64,000 bases of DNA, from contig JAHJPX010000007.1 of NCBI GenBank assembly GCA_018819515.1, forward strand, positions 310,001 to 374,000, in the 5' to 3' direction. Each line of letters begins with the position of its first letter. Within the stretch, counting starts at the first letter, position 1. Positions 8,034 to 16,692 of the stretch are shown one piece after another. The translations under genes and the position numbers were made by a program. The notes under the pieces are model-generated. The model did no database searches, was not told where the DNA came from, and worked only from the letters and a program-made list of their open reading frames with translations. Source of the DNA: Gammaproteobacteria bacterium (GTDB lineage Bacteria > Pseudomonadota > Gammaproteobacteria > Burkholderiales > Rhodocyclaceae).

Positions 8034-8142
8034 GGCGTATCGCGGAAAGTGTGGGGTCTTGCCCCCATCCTTCGCTTCGCTCGGGACCACCAGTTCATGG
8101 TGTCCCGCGCCCGTCAGGAAAAGTCAGCCGTGGCGGTACGCC
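8034..8142 (+). repeat. 109-bp repeat element with terminal inverted repeats, filling a convergent gap
   Basis: Left end GGCGTATCGC (8034-8043) and right end GCGGTACGCC (8133-8142) are inverted repeats. The right 26 bp (8117-8142) is the exact consensus of the dispersed motif. The interior has a GGGAC...GTCCC hairpin (8083-8106) and GTGGGGTCTTGCCCCC (8051-8066). Read in reverse complement it aligns along its length with 5579-5690 and 15514-15620. It ends 2 nt before the stop codon of the convergent MORN-like gene and starts 20 nt after the aldolase stop. Confidence 0.85.
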
Positions 8143-8144
8143 GA

Positions 8145-9311
8145 TCAGCGCGGGGCTTCCGCCGCAAACGCCTTGCGCGAGCCGTCCTCGAACACGGCAT
8201 CGTCGCGCAGCACGACGCCTTTCTCGTCTAGTTCGCGCTCCCGCTTCAGACGACCTTTGGGGTCGTACTCGACCTCCTTGCGCAACCGGCCGTCGCGGTC
8301 GAAGCCGCGCACCGTACCGACCGGCCGATCGGGATAGCCGTAGCTCATCAGGTAGGTGCCCGTGCCCGCCATCTCGCCGTTGTCGTGGAATTCGGACACG
8401 TCGCAGACGCTGCGGCGGCCGTCGCGCCTGGCGTAGCGGTAGTCGGCCTTCATCCGACCGTTGAGGTACCAGGTCTTTTCGCTCGCCAGTTCGCCGGCCT
8501 GCCAGTGGCGCTCGCGAACCAGGTTGCCGCTTTCGTGGAACTCCTGTTCCAGTTCCTTGGTCCGGCTTTGCCCGGTCGTCGCCCAGCGGGTTTCATGGCG
8601 CTTGACGCCCTCGCGCGAAAAGCGGCGCTCGACCTGGTTGCCCTCGCCGATTTCGCGCTGGTCCCGCAACTTGCCGTTGTCCCAGAGCGATTCGGAAAGC
8701 GTCATTTGCCCGGCCAGATGCGCCACCCGGCCGCGCACCTCGCCCTTGTCGGAATACAGTTCGCTCACCACCGGCTTGCGGGCGCCGTGCCCGCACAGCG
8801 CCTTGTCATCCACATACAAACCCATCACCGGGCGATCCGCGCAGCGCAGGTCCTGAAGCTGGCCGCGATCGTTGAACTCGGCCTCGGCAATTTCGCGGCC
8901 ATCGTCGCCGCGCACCACGATGCGCTTCAGCGCGCCGTTCGGATGCCAGTTCCTGCCGATGCCGAAGGTGCGGCCGTTGCGGTAGGTTTCCTCCCGCGCG
9001 ACACGGCCGTCGGGAAAGAACTCCCGCGCCAGTCCATCGCGATTGCCTCTCTCATTGATGCGGTGCTCGCGCTCCAGTTTGCCGTCCCGGTTGTAGAAAC
9101 GCTCGAGGCCGACGAACTTGCCGGCGCGCAATTCCCGCTCGCGCGCCAGTTCGCCGGTATCGCGGTCGCGGCACTTCATCACGCCGGTCCTGCCCGCGGT
9201 GGTGTGGCCGTTGGCCGGGTTGACGTACTCGCCGTTCAGTTCGCAATCCTGGACGGCAAATGCAATGGGCGACGCGGCAAAGAGAATCAGCACCAGACGA
9301 GCTCGTTGCAT
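8145..9311 (-). CDS. Secreted MORN/YwqK-like repeat protein
   Basis: A 388-residue exported protein of unknown function. ATG at 9311 starts a signal peptide (MQRARLVLILFAASPIAFA), chosen over an upstream ATG because it gives a normal signal sequence and has GGAG about 9 nt before it. The mature protein is built of repeated units of the type 'F..DGR..RE..YRNG' and 'W.NGKLRD', i.e. short beta-hairpin repeats as in YwqK/MORN-like antitoxin-style proteins. Several cysteines (for example CELNGEY, MKCRDRDTG, LRCADRP, ALCGHG) suggest a disulfide-stabilised periplasmic protein. No operon partner: it converges on fbaB and diverges from nosL. Confidence 0.65.
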   Translation of the reverse strand: MQRARLVLILFAASPIAFAVQDCELNGEYVNPANGHTTAGRTGVMKCRDRDTGELARERELRAGKFVGLERFYNRDGKLEREHRINERGNRDGLAREFFPDGRVAREETYRNGRTFGIGRNWHPNGALKRIVVRGDDGREIAEAEFNDRGQLQDLRCADRPVMGLYVDDKALCGHGARKPVVSELYSDKGEVRGRVAHLAGQMTLSESLWDNGKLRDQREIGEGNQVERRFSREGVKRHETRWATTGQSRTKELEQEFHESGNLVRERHWQAGELASEKTWYLNGRMKADYRYARRDGRRSVCDVSEFHDNGEMAGTGTYLMSYGYPDRPVGTVRGFDRDGRLRKEVEYDPKGRLKRERELDEKGVVLRDDAVFEDGSRKAFAAEAPR

Positions 9312-9400
9312 GAGGAAGCTCCAATATTCCAATGGCAAGTAATGGCGATTCTAACGACTGTGGCGACGCTTTCCGTCGCTGTCGCGATATTCCCGCCATG

Positions 9401-9463
9401 AGTGTGGGGGCTTGCCCCCCCCATCCCGCGCCCGTCAGGAAAAGTCAGCCGTGGTGGTACGCC
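9401..9463 (+). repeat. Internally deleted copy of the repeat element
   Basis: AGTGTGGGGGCTTGCCCCCC (9401-9420) followed by CGCGCCCGTCAGG and a 25/26 copy of the dispersed motif at 9438-9463. Compared with 8034-8142 it lacks the middle hairpin and the left terminal repeat. It sits in the 251-nt region between the MORN-like gene and nosL, where I see no other feature except a possible leader. Confidence 0.75.
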
Positions 9464-9562
9464 GCGCGGCCGGCCAAGTGCGACAAGATGCCGCATTCCA
9501 CGCGCATTCGAGGCGACTAATATTCCATGGTTCAAATTCCCACTCGACAAGGAGTACCCCCC

Positions 9563-10168
9563 ATGGATCGTCGCGAAGCCCTGAAACTCTCGTTGTTCGC
9601 CGGTGCAGGACTGGCCGTCGGCGCTACGCCTGCCCAAGCTGCCCAATGCGAGGGCGACGGCACACCGATGCAGTTCATCCCCCGCAAGTCGGACCCGAAG
9701 CCGCAGGAGAACGACATCGAGAAGGCGCCGAAGTGTCCGTACTGCGGCATGGACCGAACCAAGTTCCACCATTCGCGCATGGTCGTGCATTACAGCGACG
9801 ATCTGTATGACGGCACCTGCTCGATCCATTGCGCGGCGATCAGCCTGTCGATCAACCTCGACCGCGATCCGAAGGCGCTCTGGGTGGCGGACAACGCGGC
9901 CGCTGGCGACATCAAGCCGCTGGTGGAAGTCGACAAGGCCTCGTTCCTGGTCGGCGGTTCCGCCAAGGGCGTGATGACGAAGCGCAGCAAGGTCGCCTAC
10001 GGCAGCGCAGACGCGGCCAAGGCGGCGCAGAAGGCCAACGGCGGTGAACTCGCCGACTTCGACCAGGCCCTGCTCGCTGCCTACTCAGACATGGCCGGCG
10101 ACGTCGCCATGATCCGCAAGATGCGCGCCGAGCGGCGCAAGAAGATGACGGAAATGAAGCACGGATGA
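9563..10168 (+). CDS. NosL-family copper-binding protein, Tat-like signal
   Basis: A 201-residue exported NosL-family protein. It starts at ATG 9563 with AAGGAG 8 nt upstream; an in-frame ATG at 9527 would spoil the signal peptide. The N-terminus MDRREALKLSLFAGAG resembles a Tat/Sec signal ending AQA. The metal-binding motif CPYCGM is at about residue 59, with downstream His and Met residues (FHHSRMVVHY, CSIHCA). NosL delivers Cu(I) to nitrous oxide reductase in denitrifiers. The C-terminal end is Lys/Arg-rich. It is coupled by ATGA to a second NosL gene. Confidence 0.85.
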   Translation: MDRREALKLSLFAGAGLAVGATPAQAAQCEGDGTPMQFIPRKSDPKPQENDIEKAPKCPYCGMDRTKFHHSRMVVHYSDDLYDGTCSIHCAAISLSINLDRDPKALWVADNAAAGDIKPLVEVDKASFLVGGSAKGVMTKRSKVAYGSADAAKAAQKANGGELADFDQALLAAYSDMAGDVAMIRKMRAERRKKMTEMKHG

Positions 10169-10641
10169 AACGCATATTCGGCGCAATACTGCTGTCGCTC
10201 TGGGCCGCGGTCGCCGTGGCCCAGATGCCGCCCAAGCCGGGCCCGAAGGATACCTGCCCGGTTTGCGGCATGCTGGTCTCGAAGTATCCGAACTGGGTCG
10301 CCACCATCGTCTACAAGGACGGCCACGCGCACCACTTCGACGGCGCCAAGGACATGTTCAAGTTCTGGTTCGATCCGCCGAAGTACGTCGCCGGGCACAG
10401 CCAGAAGATGATCACTGCGATCTGGGTGACCGAGTACTACGGGCTCCGCAAGATCGACGCCCGCAAGGCCTGGTACGTCATCGGCTCCGACGTCCTCGGC
10501 CCCATGGGTCACGAGTTCGTGCCGCTGGCGAACCAGGCGGATGCCGACGACTTCCTCAGGGAGCACAAGGGCAAGCGGATGCTGCGGTTCGATGAAGTCA
10601 GCGCGGCGATGACGCTCGACCTTGACGAGGGGCGGTTCTGA
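10165..10641 (+). CDS. nosL: NosL-family copper-binding protein
   Basis: A 158-residue protein with a cleavable signal peptide (about 1-20, ending AVAQ) and the NosL motif CPVCGM at about residue 31, followed by HAHHFDGAKDMFKF, the usual NosL core. No lipobox Cys is visible after the signal, unlike many NosL proteins. It overlaps the upstream NosL by 4 nt. Two adjacent, dissimilar NosL proteins facing a TonB receptor operon suggest a copper relay in the periplasm. nosZ, nosD, nosF and nosY are not in the window, so the client enzyme is unknown. Confidence 0.85.
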   Translation: MKRIFGAILLSLWAAVAVAQMPPKPGPKDTCPVCGMLVSKYPNWVATIVYKDGHAHHFDGAKDMFKFWFDPPKYVAGHSQKMITAIWVTEYYGLRKIDARKAWYVIGSDVLGPMGHEFVPLANQADADDFLREHKGKRMLRFDEVSAAMTLDLDEGRF

Positions 10642-10651
10642 CTCTCAGCCC

Positions 10652-10677
10652 GCGCTGGCCTTTCAAAAGGCCAGCGC
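10652..10677. terminator. Convergent hairpin between nosL and the DsbD-like gene
   Basis: A perfect 12-bp inverted repeat, GCGCTGGCCTTT / AAAGGCCAGCGC, separated by 2 nt. It overlaps the last codons and stop of the minus-strand gene. There is no clear T-run, so termination is only probable. Confidence 0.5.
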
Positions 10678-11349
10678 CAGACGGCGCAGCCCGAGCAGGA
10701 TCAGGACGAGCGCCGCCGCCCACACCAGCCAGCGCGACAGCCACGCTCGGCCGGATTTGATCTCCCGGCCGAGGCGGCCGGCGAGCGGAACCAGGACGAG
10801 AATCGGCGTCATCGCCGCGCCGAGGCCGAAAGCGAGCCCGAAGGCGGCGCCGTGCAGCGCGCCGCCGGCATTGGCGGCGAGCGCCAGCAGCGAGGCGAGC
10901 GGGGTGCAGGGCGTGAGCGTCAGCGCGGCGCCGAGAAACAGCGGCGGCAGGGAATCGCGCTTGCGCTTGAAGCGGATCGGCTGCGGTTCCTGAAAAGTCA
11001 GCGGTGGCGACACGCCGCCGCAAGCGGTGGCGGGACGGCGCAGCAGCCAGAGGCCGGCGACGATGCTGGCGCCGCCGATGACGGCGTTGCCGAGGTTGCC
11101 ACCGAGCGCCTTGGCGAGGCCGACGCCGACCGCGCCGGCCAGCGCGGCGAGCAACGTATAGCTGAGCACGCGACCGGCGAGGAAGACGCCCGTGTGGAGA
11201 AAGGCTTCCACCCGGCCGCTGGCGCGGCCGAGCGCCCAGGTGCCCATGAAGGGCAGGCAGGTGACGGTGCAGGCCGTCATGCCCATGGAAACGCCGAGCA
11301 GCCAGACGGTGGCCAGGGTGACCTGGCCGGCGTCGAGTGCGTCAGGCAT
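10663..11349 (-). CDS. DsbD/SafE-like transmembrane protein
   Basis: A 228-residue inner-membrane protein with about six helices in two halves. The first half has MTACTVTCLPFMGTW (about 18-32), the second TPCTPLASLLALAANAG, the paired Cys/Pro motifs expected of the DsbD_2/sulfite-exporter-like family that moves reducing power or copper across the membrane. The start at ATG 11349 overlaps the end of the polyferredoxin gene. A copy of the dispersed motif (10991-11016) encodes GVSPPLTF in the loop between the halves (about residues 112-119). It is the last gene of the TonB-receptor operon and may reduce or handle copper with the polyferredoxin. Confidence 0.7.
   Translation of the reverse strand: MPDALDAGQVTLATVWLLGVSMGMTACTVTCLPFMGTWALGRASGRVEAFLHTGVFLAGRVLSYTLLAALAGAVGVGLAKALGGNLGNAVIGGASIVAGLWLLRRPATACGGVSPPLTFQEPQPIRFKRKRDSLPPLFLGAALTLTPCTPLASLLALAANAGGALHGAAFGLAFGLGAAMTPILVLVPLAGRLGREIKSGRAWLSRWLVWAAALVLILLGLRRLALAF
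10991..11016 (+). repeat. Dispersed 26-bp motif inside the DsbD/SafE-like gene
   Basis: 22 of 26 positions match the consensus. Read from the gene strand it encodes GVSPPLTF in the loop joining the two halves of the membrane protein. Confidence 0.75.
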
Positions 11350-12406
11350 CGGCGGGGTTGGGGGTGGCCGCGTTCTTGACGATCTTGACGGGCTTGACCG
11401 TGCCATCGGGCAGTTCGCGCTTGACCTTGTTCTTGTAGTACTCGCGACTCGACGAGAACAGTTTGAACGGTCCCCATTTCAGCGTGATGACGCCATCCTG
11501 CGGGCAGTATTCGGCGCAGCGGCCGCAGAGCGTGCAGTCCTCGTGGTAGGCCTTGCGCCCGCTCTGTTCCGAGATTTCCTTGATGTCCATCGGGCACGAT
11601 TCGGTGCAGATCGAGCACTTGTCGCAGGCGGCGTGCTTCGTCTTCACCAGCCGCATCGGCGACAGCCGCTGGAACAGTGCGTTGAACGATAGCAGCGGGC
11701 AGATGCGGCAGAACGGCTGGCGGACCGCCAACGCGCCGACCAGCGTGAAGCCGATGAGCAGGTCGGCGATGGCGTTGAGCGTGAAGCTGATGTTGTCGTC
11801 GGTGCTCACCGCGAGTTGTTCGGTGTTGCCGGTGAGCAGTGTGGTGGCGATGCGCGACGGGCAGATGTCGCAATAGGGATTGCCCAGCGAGTGCGGCGCG
11901 ACGCCAAGCCCCGCCAGCAGCGGCAGCAGGAAGACGAGGCCGAGCAGCAGCACCCACTTGACCGGCCGCACGCGTTTCACATCGCCGAGGTCGCCCTTCT
12001 CGAAGCGGCGCAGGCCGATGCCGAAACGCCGGCCGATCTTGCCGATCCATTCCTGCAAGGTGCCGAGCGGACAGACCCAGCCGCAGAACATTTTGCCGAG
12101 GACGAAGAAGAAGGCGAAGAAGGTGAGCACGGTCATGATCAGCGGCACGAAGACGCCGAACGTTACCTTCTGGGCCATCACGATGCCCTGGCCGATGCGG
12201 TGGTGGATCTGGTGCTGCGTCGGGATCAGGATGCAATAGCCGGCGTTCTGCTGGTCGTAGGCGCAAGAGAGCGCCGGCAGCTCACCGGAGATTTTTTCGG
12301 CGGCGTAGTGGCCGACAATGGCGCTGCCATAGACGAGGAGCAGCAGCATGAGGAGCTGGACGACGAAGCGGACGCGGGCCAGCGTCGGGAACAGGGCCTT
12401 AAGCAT
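11342..12406 (-). CDS. NosR/NapH-like 4Fe-4S polyferredoxin membrane protein
   Basis: A 354-residue membrane iron-sulfur protein. There are about five helices; on the cytoplasmic side are CGWVCPLG (about residue 108) and CRICPLLSF (about 234), the CxxxCP motifs of NapH/NosR/CcoG proteins, plus CDICPS near 182. The C-terminal domain has two ferredoxin clusters, CDKCSICTESCP and CTLCGRCAEYCP (about 262-304). Such proteins pass electrons from the quinol pool or cytoplasm to the periplasm. Its start overlaps the preceding gene by 8 nt and its end overlaps the DsbD-like gene. Together they could supply electrons for Cu(II) reduction or enzyme maturation. Confidence 0.82.
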   Translation of the reverse strand: MLKALFPTLARVRFVVQLLMLLLLVYGSAIVGHYAAEKISGELPALSCAYDQQNAGYCILIPTQHQIHHRIGQGIVMAQKVTFGVFVPLIMTVLTFFAFFFVLGKMFCGWVCPLGTLQEWIGKIGRRFGIGLRRFEKGDLGDVKRVRPVKWVLLLGLVFLLPLLAGLGVAPHSLGNPYCDICPSRIATTLLTGNTEQLAVSTDDNISFTLNAIADLLIGFTLVGALAVRQPFCRICPLLSFNALFQRLSPMRLVKTKHAACDKCSICTESCPMDIKEISEQSGRKAYHEDCTLCGRCAEYCPQDGVITLKWGPFKLFSSSREYYKNKVKRELPDGTVKPVKIVKNAATPNPADA

Positions 12407-13280
12407 TCTTGTTCTCCGAAAAGTCAGCCGTGGCGGTACGCCGCCGCAACAGCGGCAGCGCCGCGACCATGCCGATCAGGCCGAAGGCGGCGCCCCAGCC
12501 GAGGCTGCGCTCCCGGTCGGGGTCGGGCGAGTAGGTGGTATTGAAGGCGGTCAGGTAGCGTTTGCCTTCGGCATTGCGTTCGGTCGATAGCACGAACTTG
12601 ACGCGGCGTGGACCGTGGCCGGCATGCTCGCCGGCGTCGCCGCCAGTTGGCGCAATGTCGCGGGGGAACAGCACGGTGGCGATGCCGTCGGCACCCGTCG
12701 TCGTCCGCGTGCGTGTGCCGGAATCGGTTTCCAGCGTCAGCGCCTGGTTGGCGAGCGGCTGGCCCTGCCAGCGGATGAGGAAAGACCACTTTTCGCTCTC
12801 GCGATAACTGCCGTGCTCGCGCGGCAGCGGCTGCGGCACGATTTCCAGCTCGTGCTTCGGCATCAGCAGCATTTCGGTCGGCGCGGGGCCGGGATTGCTG
12901 AAATACCAGACGGTGGAAGCGACGCGGACCTCGTTTTCGTCTTCCTGACGGGCGACGACCCAGTGGTAGTTGCCGACCATTGGCCCCGCGGTAGCGATCG
13001 CCGCGCCCTCCAGCGTTACCGGATAGGCGACCTGCCGCTTCTCGGACGGGCCGCCGGACGCGTACACCACCACCTCCGATACGTCGAGTCCCCGCGGCCG
13101 CAGGACCGCGGCGTTGCGGCTGCCATTGCGCATCGGACGCGGCAGCAGCAGGGGCTGATGCGTCCATTCCTCTCCAAACGGCATCGACGATGCCTGCATC
13201 TGTTGACTGGAGTGGTCATGCTGCGCGAGCACCGGGCCCGCCAGCGCGGCCAGGGCGAAAATTGCGATCCGGCGGTTCAT
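12399..13280 (-). CDS. Periplasmic protein with C-terminal membrane anchor, copper-cluster member
   Basis: A 293-residue protein I cannot assign to a named family. ATG 13280 begins a signal peptide (MNRRIAIFALAALAGPVLA). The mature start QHDHSSQQMQASSM is His/Met-rich, as in metal-binding proteins. A middle Ig-like domain (LTLETDSGTRTRTTTGADG, about 190-205) resembles carboxypeptidase-regulatory or DUF4198-type modules, and HAGHG follows near 225. A helix (GAAFGLIGMVAALPLL) lies just before the C-terminus, whose last residues RRTATADFSE come from a dispersed-motif copy at 12417-12442. It lies between the TonB receptor and polyferredoxin, so copper handling is the likely role. Confidence 0.6.
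   Translation of the reverse strand: MNRRIAIFALAALAGPVLAQHDHSSQQMQASSMPFGEEWTHQPLLLPRPMRNGSRNAAVLRPRGLDVSEVVVYASGGPSEKRQVAYPVTLEGAAIATAGPMVGNYHWVVARQEDENEVRVASTVWYFSNPGPAPTEMLLMPKHELEIVPQPLPREHGSYRESEKWSFLIRWQGQPLANQALTLETDSGTRTRTTTGADGIATVLFPRDIAPTGGDAGEHAGHGPRRVKFVLSTERNAEGKRYLTAFNTTYSPDPDRERSLGWGAAFGLIGMVAALPLLRRRTATADFSENKNA
12417..12442 (+). repeat. Dispersed 26-bp motif at the 3' end of the copper-cluster gene
   Basis: 25 of 26 positions match. It encodes the short cytoplasmic tail RRTATADFSE after the last membrane helix, ending 18 nt before the stop. Confidence 0.85.
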
Positions 13281-13288
13281 GGCGGCGC

Positions 13289-15403
13289 CTAGCGGAAGTC
13301 GTAACGGTAAGTGAGCATGATCGTGCGCGGCGAGGCGGCCGTGTAGGTCACCCGGCCACTGGTGTCCTTCTTGACCTCGGCGGCATACAGCTTGTCGGTC
13401 AGGTTGTCGGCGTTGAGCGTCAGCGAGTGGGCCTGCCACTGATAGCTGACCGAGAGGTTGGTCACCCAGTCCCAGCCTTCGTATTTCTCGGTGTTGGCGT
13501 TGTCCAGCCAGTACTCTCCCCAGGTATTGGCCGACAGCCGGGCATGCCATGGGCCGGACTTCCACCCGAGCGACAAGCCATACTGGTTCTCCGGCACGAA
13601 AGGCAGGGTTTTGCCGGAACGATCGAGGTTGACTCCCGAAACCAGTTCGGTGAAGTCCTGGTATTTGTAGTCCGTCCAGCTGTAGTAGCCGCCGACCTCG
13701 AACCCACCACCCACTTCGATCAGGCCGGCCACTTCAAAGCCCTTCTTGTCCGTGCGTCCGGCGTTGAGATAGGTGGTTACGCCGCCGTTGTTCTGCTGGA
13801 CGATTTCGTCGCGCACCTTGGTGACGTAGTAGCTGGCGTCGAACGTCCAGTCGCTGCCGCGGCCCTTGAGGCCGACTTCCTGATTGCGCGCGACCGAGGC
13901 GTCGAGCGACGGATTGCTGGCGATTTCGCCGGTCGAAGGAATCTGCGCCGCCTGCGCCACCGTGGCGAACAGGTGCAGCGCATCGCTCAGCCGGTAGCTT
14001 GCCGCCACTTTCGGCGCCGGCAGGTGGAAGGTCTTGTTTAGCGTGGTTTCGCCCGCGCCGGCGACGTAGCGTCCGGTGGAGTAGCTGTAGGCGTAAAGCT
14101 CGTTGTTGGTGTCCTTGAACTTGGCGACATCGTAACGGCCACCGACGTCGATGATCCAGCGTTCGCCCGGGCGCCACGATTCCTGGAGGTAGATGCCGGT
14201 CAGCAGGGTCGTCGAGTCGTCGATTTCCGTCAATTCGCCCTTGGAGTCGCTACAGGTCGCAAGGATGCGCCCGGAGGCGGTCGCGGAATCGACACAGGCC
14301 CCGGCGCTGGTCGTGGTGATCACGCTGGCGTAGCGATACTTGCGCGAGTTCGGCACGCGCTCCTGGCGCACCGTCAGGCCGCCCACCAGGCTGCCATCCG
14401 TGTGGCGATACGAGCCTTCGATATCAGTGCCCAGGTTCCACACCCAATCCTCGGTCTCATTGACGATGCCGGTGACAGGGTGGTAGTGGTACCAGGTGTT
14501 GTAATAGACGCGCGGCTTGAAGGTGAAATCACCGTGCTGCGATTCCAGCTTCGAGTTGAAGAACCAGACTTTCGAGTAGCGCCCGGAATTCTTCCACGCC
14601 TCGGAGGTCCCGCTCTGCTTGCCGGTGGATTTGAACTCCTCGAACAGTGTCGCATCCATGGCGCCGGGTAACTGCACGTTGGCCTCGGCATATGAAAGTT
14701 CGCTTTCCAGTACCCCACCGGAGCCGAGCACGAGTCCGTGCTTCAGTGAAGTCTGCGTGGTGTCGAACTCGTTCCAGTAGCGCCAGTCGCTATCCATTTT
14801 GCGGTGGGTCGCAGTGACGGCCAGCGCCTGGTTTTCTGACACCTTGCCGCCGTAGCGGAGATGGTAGTTCTGGGTTCCGTAGTTGCCGAAGCCGACGCGG
14901 GCGTTGTTGGCCGAATCGTCGAAGACCGACTTGGAGAAGACCTGGATCGCGCCGCCGGCGCTGCCCGCGGCGAACAGGTTACCCGGACCCTTGGCGACTT
15001 CGATGCGCTCGATGTCCTGGGTGTCGACGAAGTCGAGGCGGGTGAAGCTGTCGGGGTCGGAAAGGGGAACGCCATCGCGCAGCACCATGATTTCCCGGAT
15101 GCCGTAAGGTGCCTTGAGGCCGGCGCCGCGAATGATCAGGCGCGCGTCGAAGCCGCCGTTCTTGCTGTCGATGAGGACGCCAGGGGTTTCCTGCAGTGCG
15201 TCCTTCATGTTGAACATCTTCTTCTGGTCCATCGTTTCCTTGCCGATGACCGATATCGCCTGGGGAACTTCCGCGGTGGCGCGCGCTTCGCGCGTGGCGG
15301 TGACGCTGATTTCGTCGAGACGTTGTTCCTGCTGCTCCTGGGCCATCGCCCCTTGGGCGACGAAGATGGCGGCGACGGCAAGCGCGCATTGCGTCTGATT
15401 CAC
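13289..15403 (-). CDS. TonB-dependent outer-membrane receptor (NosA/OprC-like candidate)
   Basis: A 704-residue receptor: signal peptide (about 1-21), TonB box region DEISVTATREA, plug domain with RIIRGAGLK-type motif (about 92) and KGPGNLFAAGSAGGAIQV (about 140), and a 22-strand barrel ending in the terminal aromatic motif TIMLTYRYDF. The GTG start at 15403 has AGGGGGA upstream. It heads the minus-strand operon with the periplasmic protein, polyferredoxin and DsbD-like gene, opposite two NosL genes. By this context it is probably a copper receptor like NosA/OprC; the sequence alone would only say TonB receptor. Upstream 15404-15751 holds a repeat element, a CIRCE operator and the rpoH leader. 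Confidence 0.85.
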   Translation of the reverse strand: MNQTQCALAVAAIFVAQGAMAQEQQEQRLDEISVTATREARATAEVPQAISVIGKETMDQKKMFNMKDALQETPGVLIDSKNGGFDARLIIRGAGLKAPYGIREIMVLRDGVPLSDPDSFTRLDFVDTQDIERIEVAKGPGNLFAAGSAGGAIQVFSKSVFDDSANNARVGFGNYGTQNYHLRYGGKVSENQALAVTATHRKMDSDWRYWNEFDTTQTSLKHGLVLGSGGVLESELSYAEANVQLPGAMDATLFEEFKSTGKQSGTSEAWKNSGRYSKVWFFNSKLESQHGDFTFKPRVYYNTWYHYHPVTGIVNETEDWVWNLGTDIEGSYRHTDGSLVGGLTVRQERVPNSRKYRYASVITTTSAGACVDSATASGRILATCSDSKGELTEIDDSTTLLTGIYLQESWRPGERWIIDVGGRYDVAKFKDTNNELYAYSYSTGRYVAGAGETTLNKTFHLPAPKVAASYRLSDALHLFATVAQAAQIPSTGEIASNPSLDASVARNQEVGLKGRGSDWTFDASYYVTKVRDEIVQQNNGGVTTYLNAGRTDKKGFEVAGLIEVGGGFEVGGYYSWTDYKYQDFTELVSGVNLDRSGKTLPFVPENQYGLSLGWKSGPWHARLSANTWGEYWLDNANTEKYEGWDWVTNLSVSYQWQAHSLTLNADNLTDKLYAAEVKKDTSGRVTYTAASPRTIMLTYRYDFR

Positions 15404-15513
15404 GGAAAAATCCCCCTACTAAGGTAAAGGTCCGCAGTCTAGAAGCGCCGCCACTCGCAGTGCCGCGACACGTCGCCGCATGCGACCTTATGTCGCGGAA
15501 CCGGCGGCTTGGT

Positions 15514-15620
15514 GGCGTGTCGCCCGACTGACCAGCCCGAAGGGCACAGAACGCCACAAAATAGCGGTCCCGTGCACAGCAAGGATAGGGCAACGCCCCC
15601 CACTTTTCACCGCGACCGGC
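15514..15620 (-). repeat. Degenerate full-length copy of the ~110-bp repeat element
   Basis: Starts GGCGTGTCGC (15514-15523) and aligns throughout with 5579-5690: CCAGCCCGAAGGGCACAG, ACGCCACAAAATAGCGGTCC and AGGGCAACGCCCCCCACTTT are all recognisable. The right terminal repeat is decayed and the first hairpin no longer pairs well. Unlike the other two full copies it lies between divergent genes (TonB receptor and rpoH). Confidence 0.7.
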
Positions 15621-15697
15621 GGGCGCCCGTGCGACGTTTGCAATCGCCCACTCGACGGCCAAGACCAACCAAATCTGTCGGGAACTTTGGTGTATCA

Positions 15698-15724
15698 TTA
15701 GCACTCATAACGCCCGAGTGCTAA
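15698..15724 (+). promoter_or_regulatory. CIRCE operator (HrcA site) upstream of rpoH
   Basis: TTAGCACTC-N9-GAGTGCTAA, a perfect 9-9-9 CIRCE inverted repeat, 27 nt before the rpoH ATG. TATCAT at 15693-15698 abutting it is a candidate -10. HrcA binding here would repress rpoH transcription until heat shock. Confidence 0.92.
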
Positions 15725-15751
15725 AATTTGTATCGAAGGAGGATCGGACAG

Positions 15752-16624
<873 letters not shown>

Positions 16625-16644
16625 GCCTGCCCTCGATCCAAAAG

Positions 16645-16677
16645 GAAGGGCTGCCCGCGGGCAGCCCTTCTTTTTTT
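16645..16677 (+). terminator. Intrinsic terminator after rpoH
   Basis: An 11-bp perfect stem (GAAGGGCTGCC / GGCAGCCCTTC) with a CGCG loop at 16645-16670, followed by seven T at 16671-16677. The minus-strand side has TTTT as well, so it may also serve the convergent KamA gene. Confidence 0.9.
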
Positions 16678-16692
16678 CGGTGCGGGAATGCG

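Noticed and set aside
15728..15751. TTG at 15728 as the rpoH start
   Set aside because: It lies upstream of the AAGGAGG ribosome site that fits the ATG at 15752.
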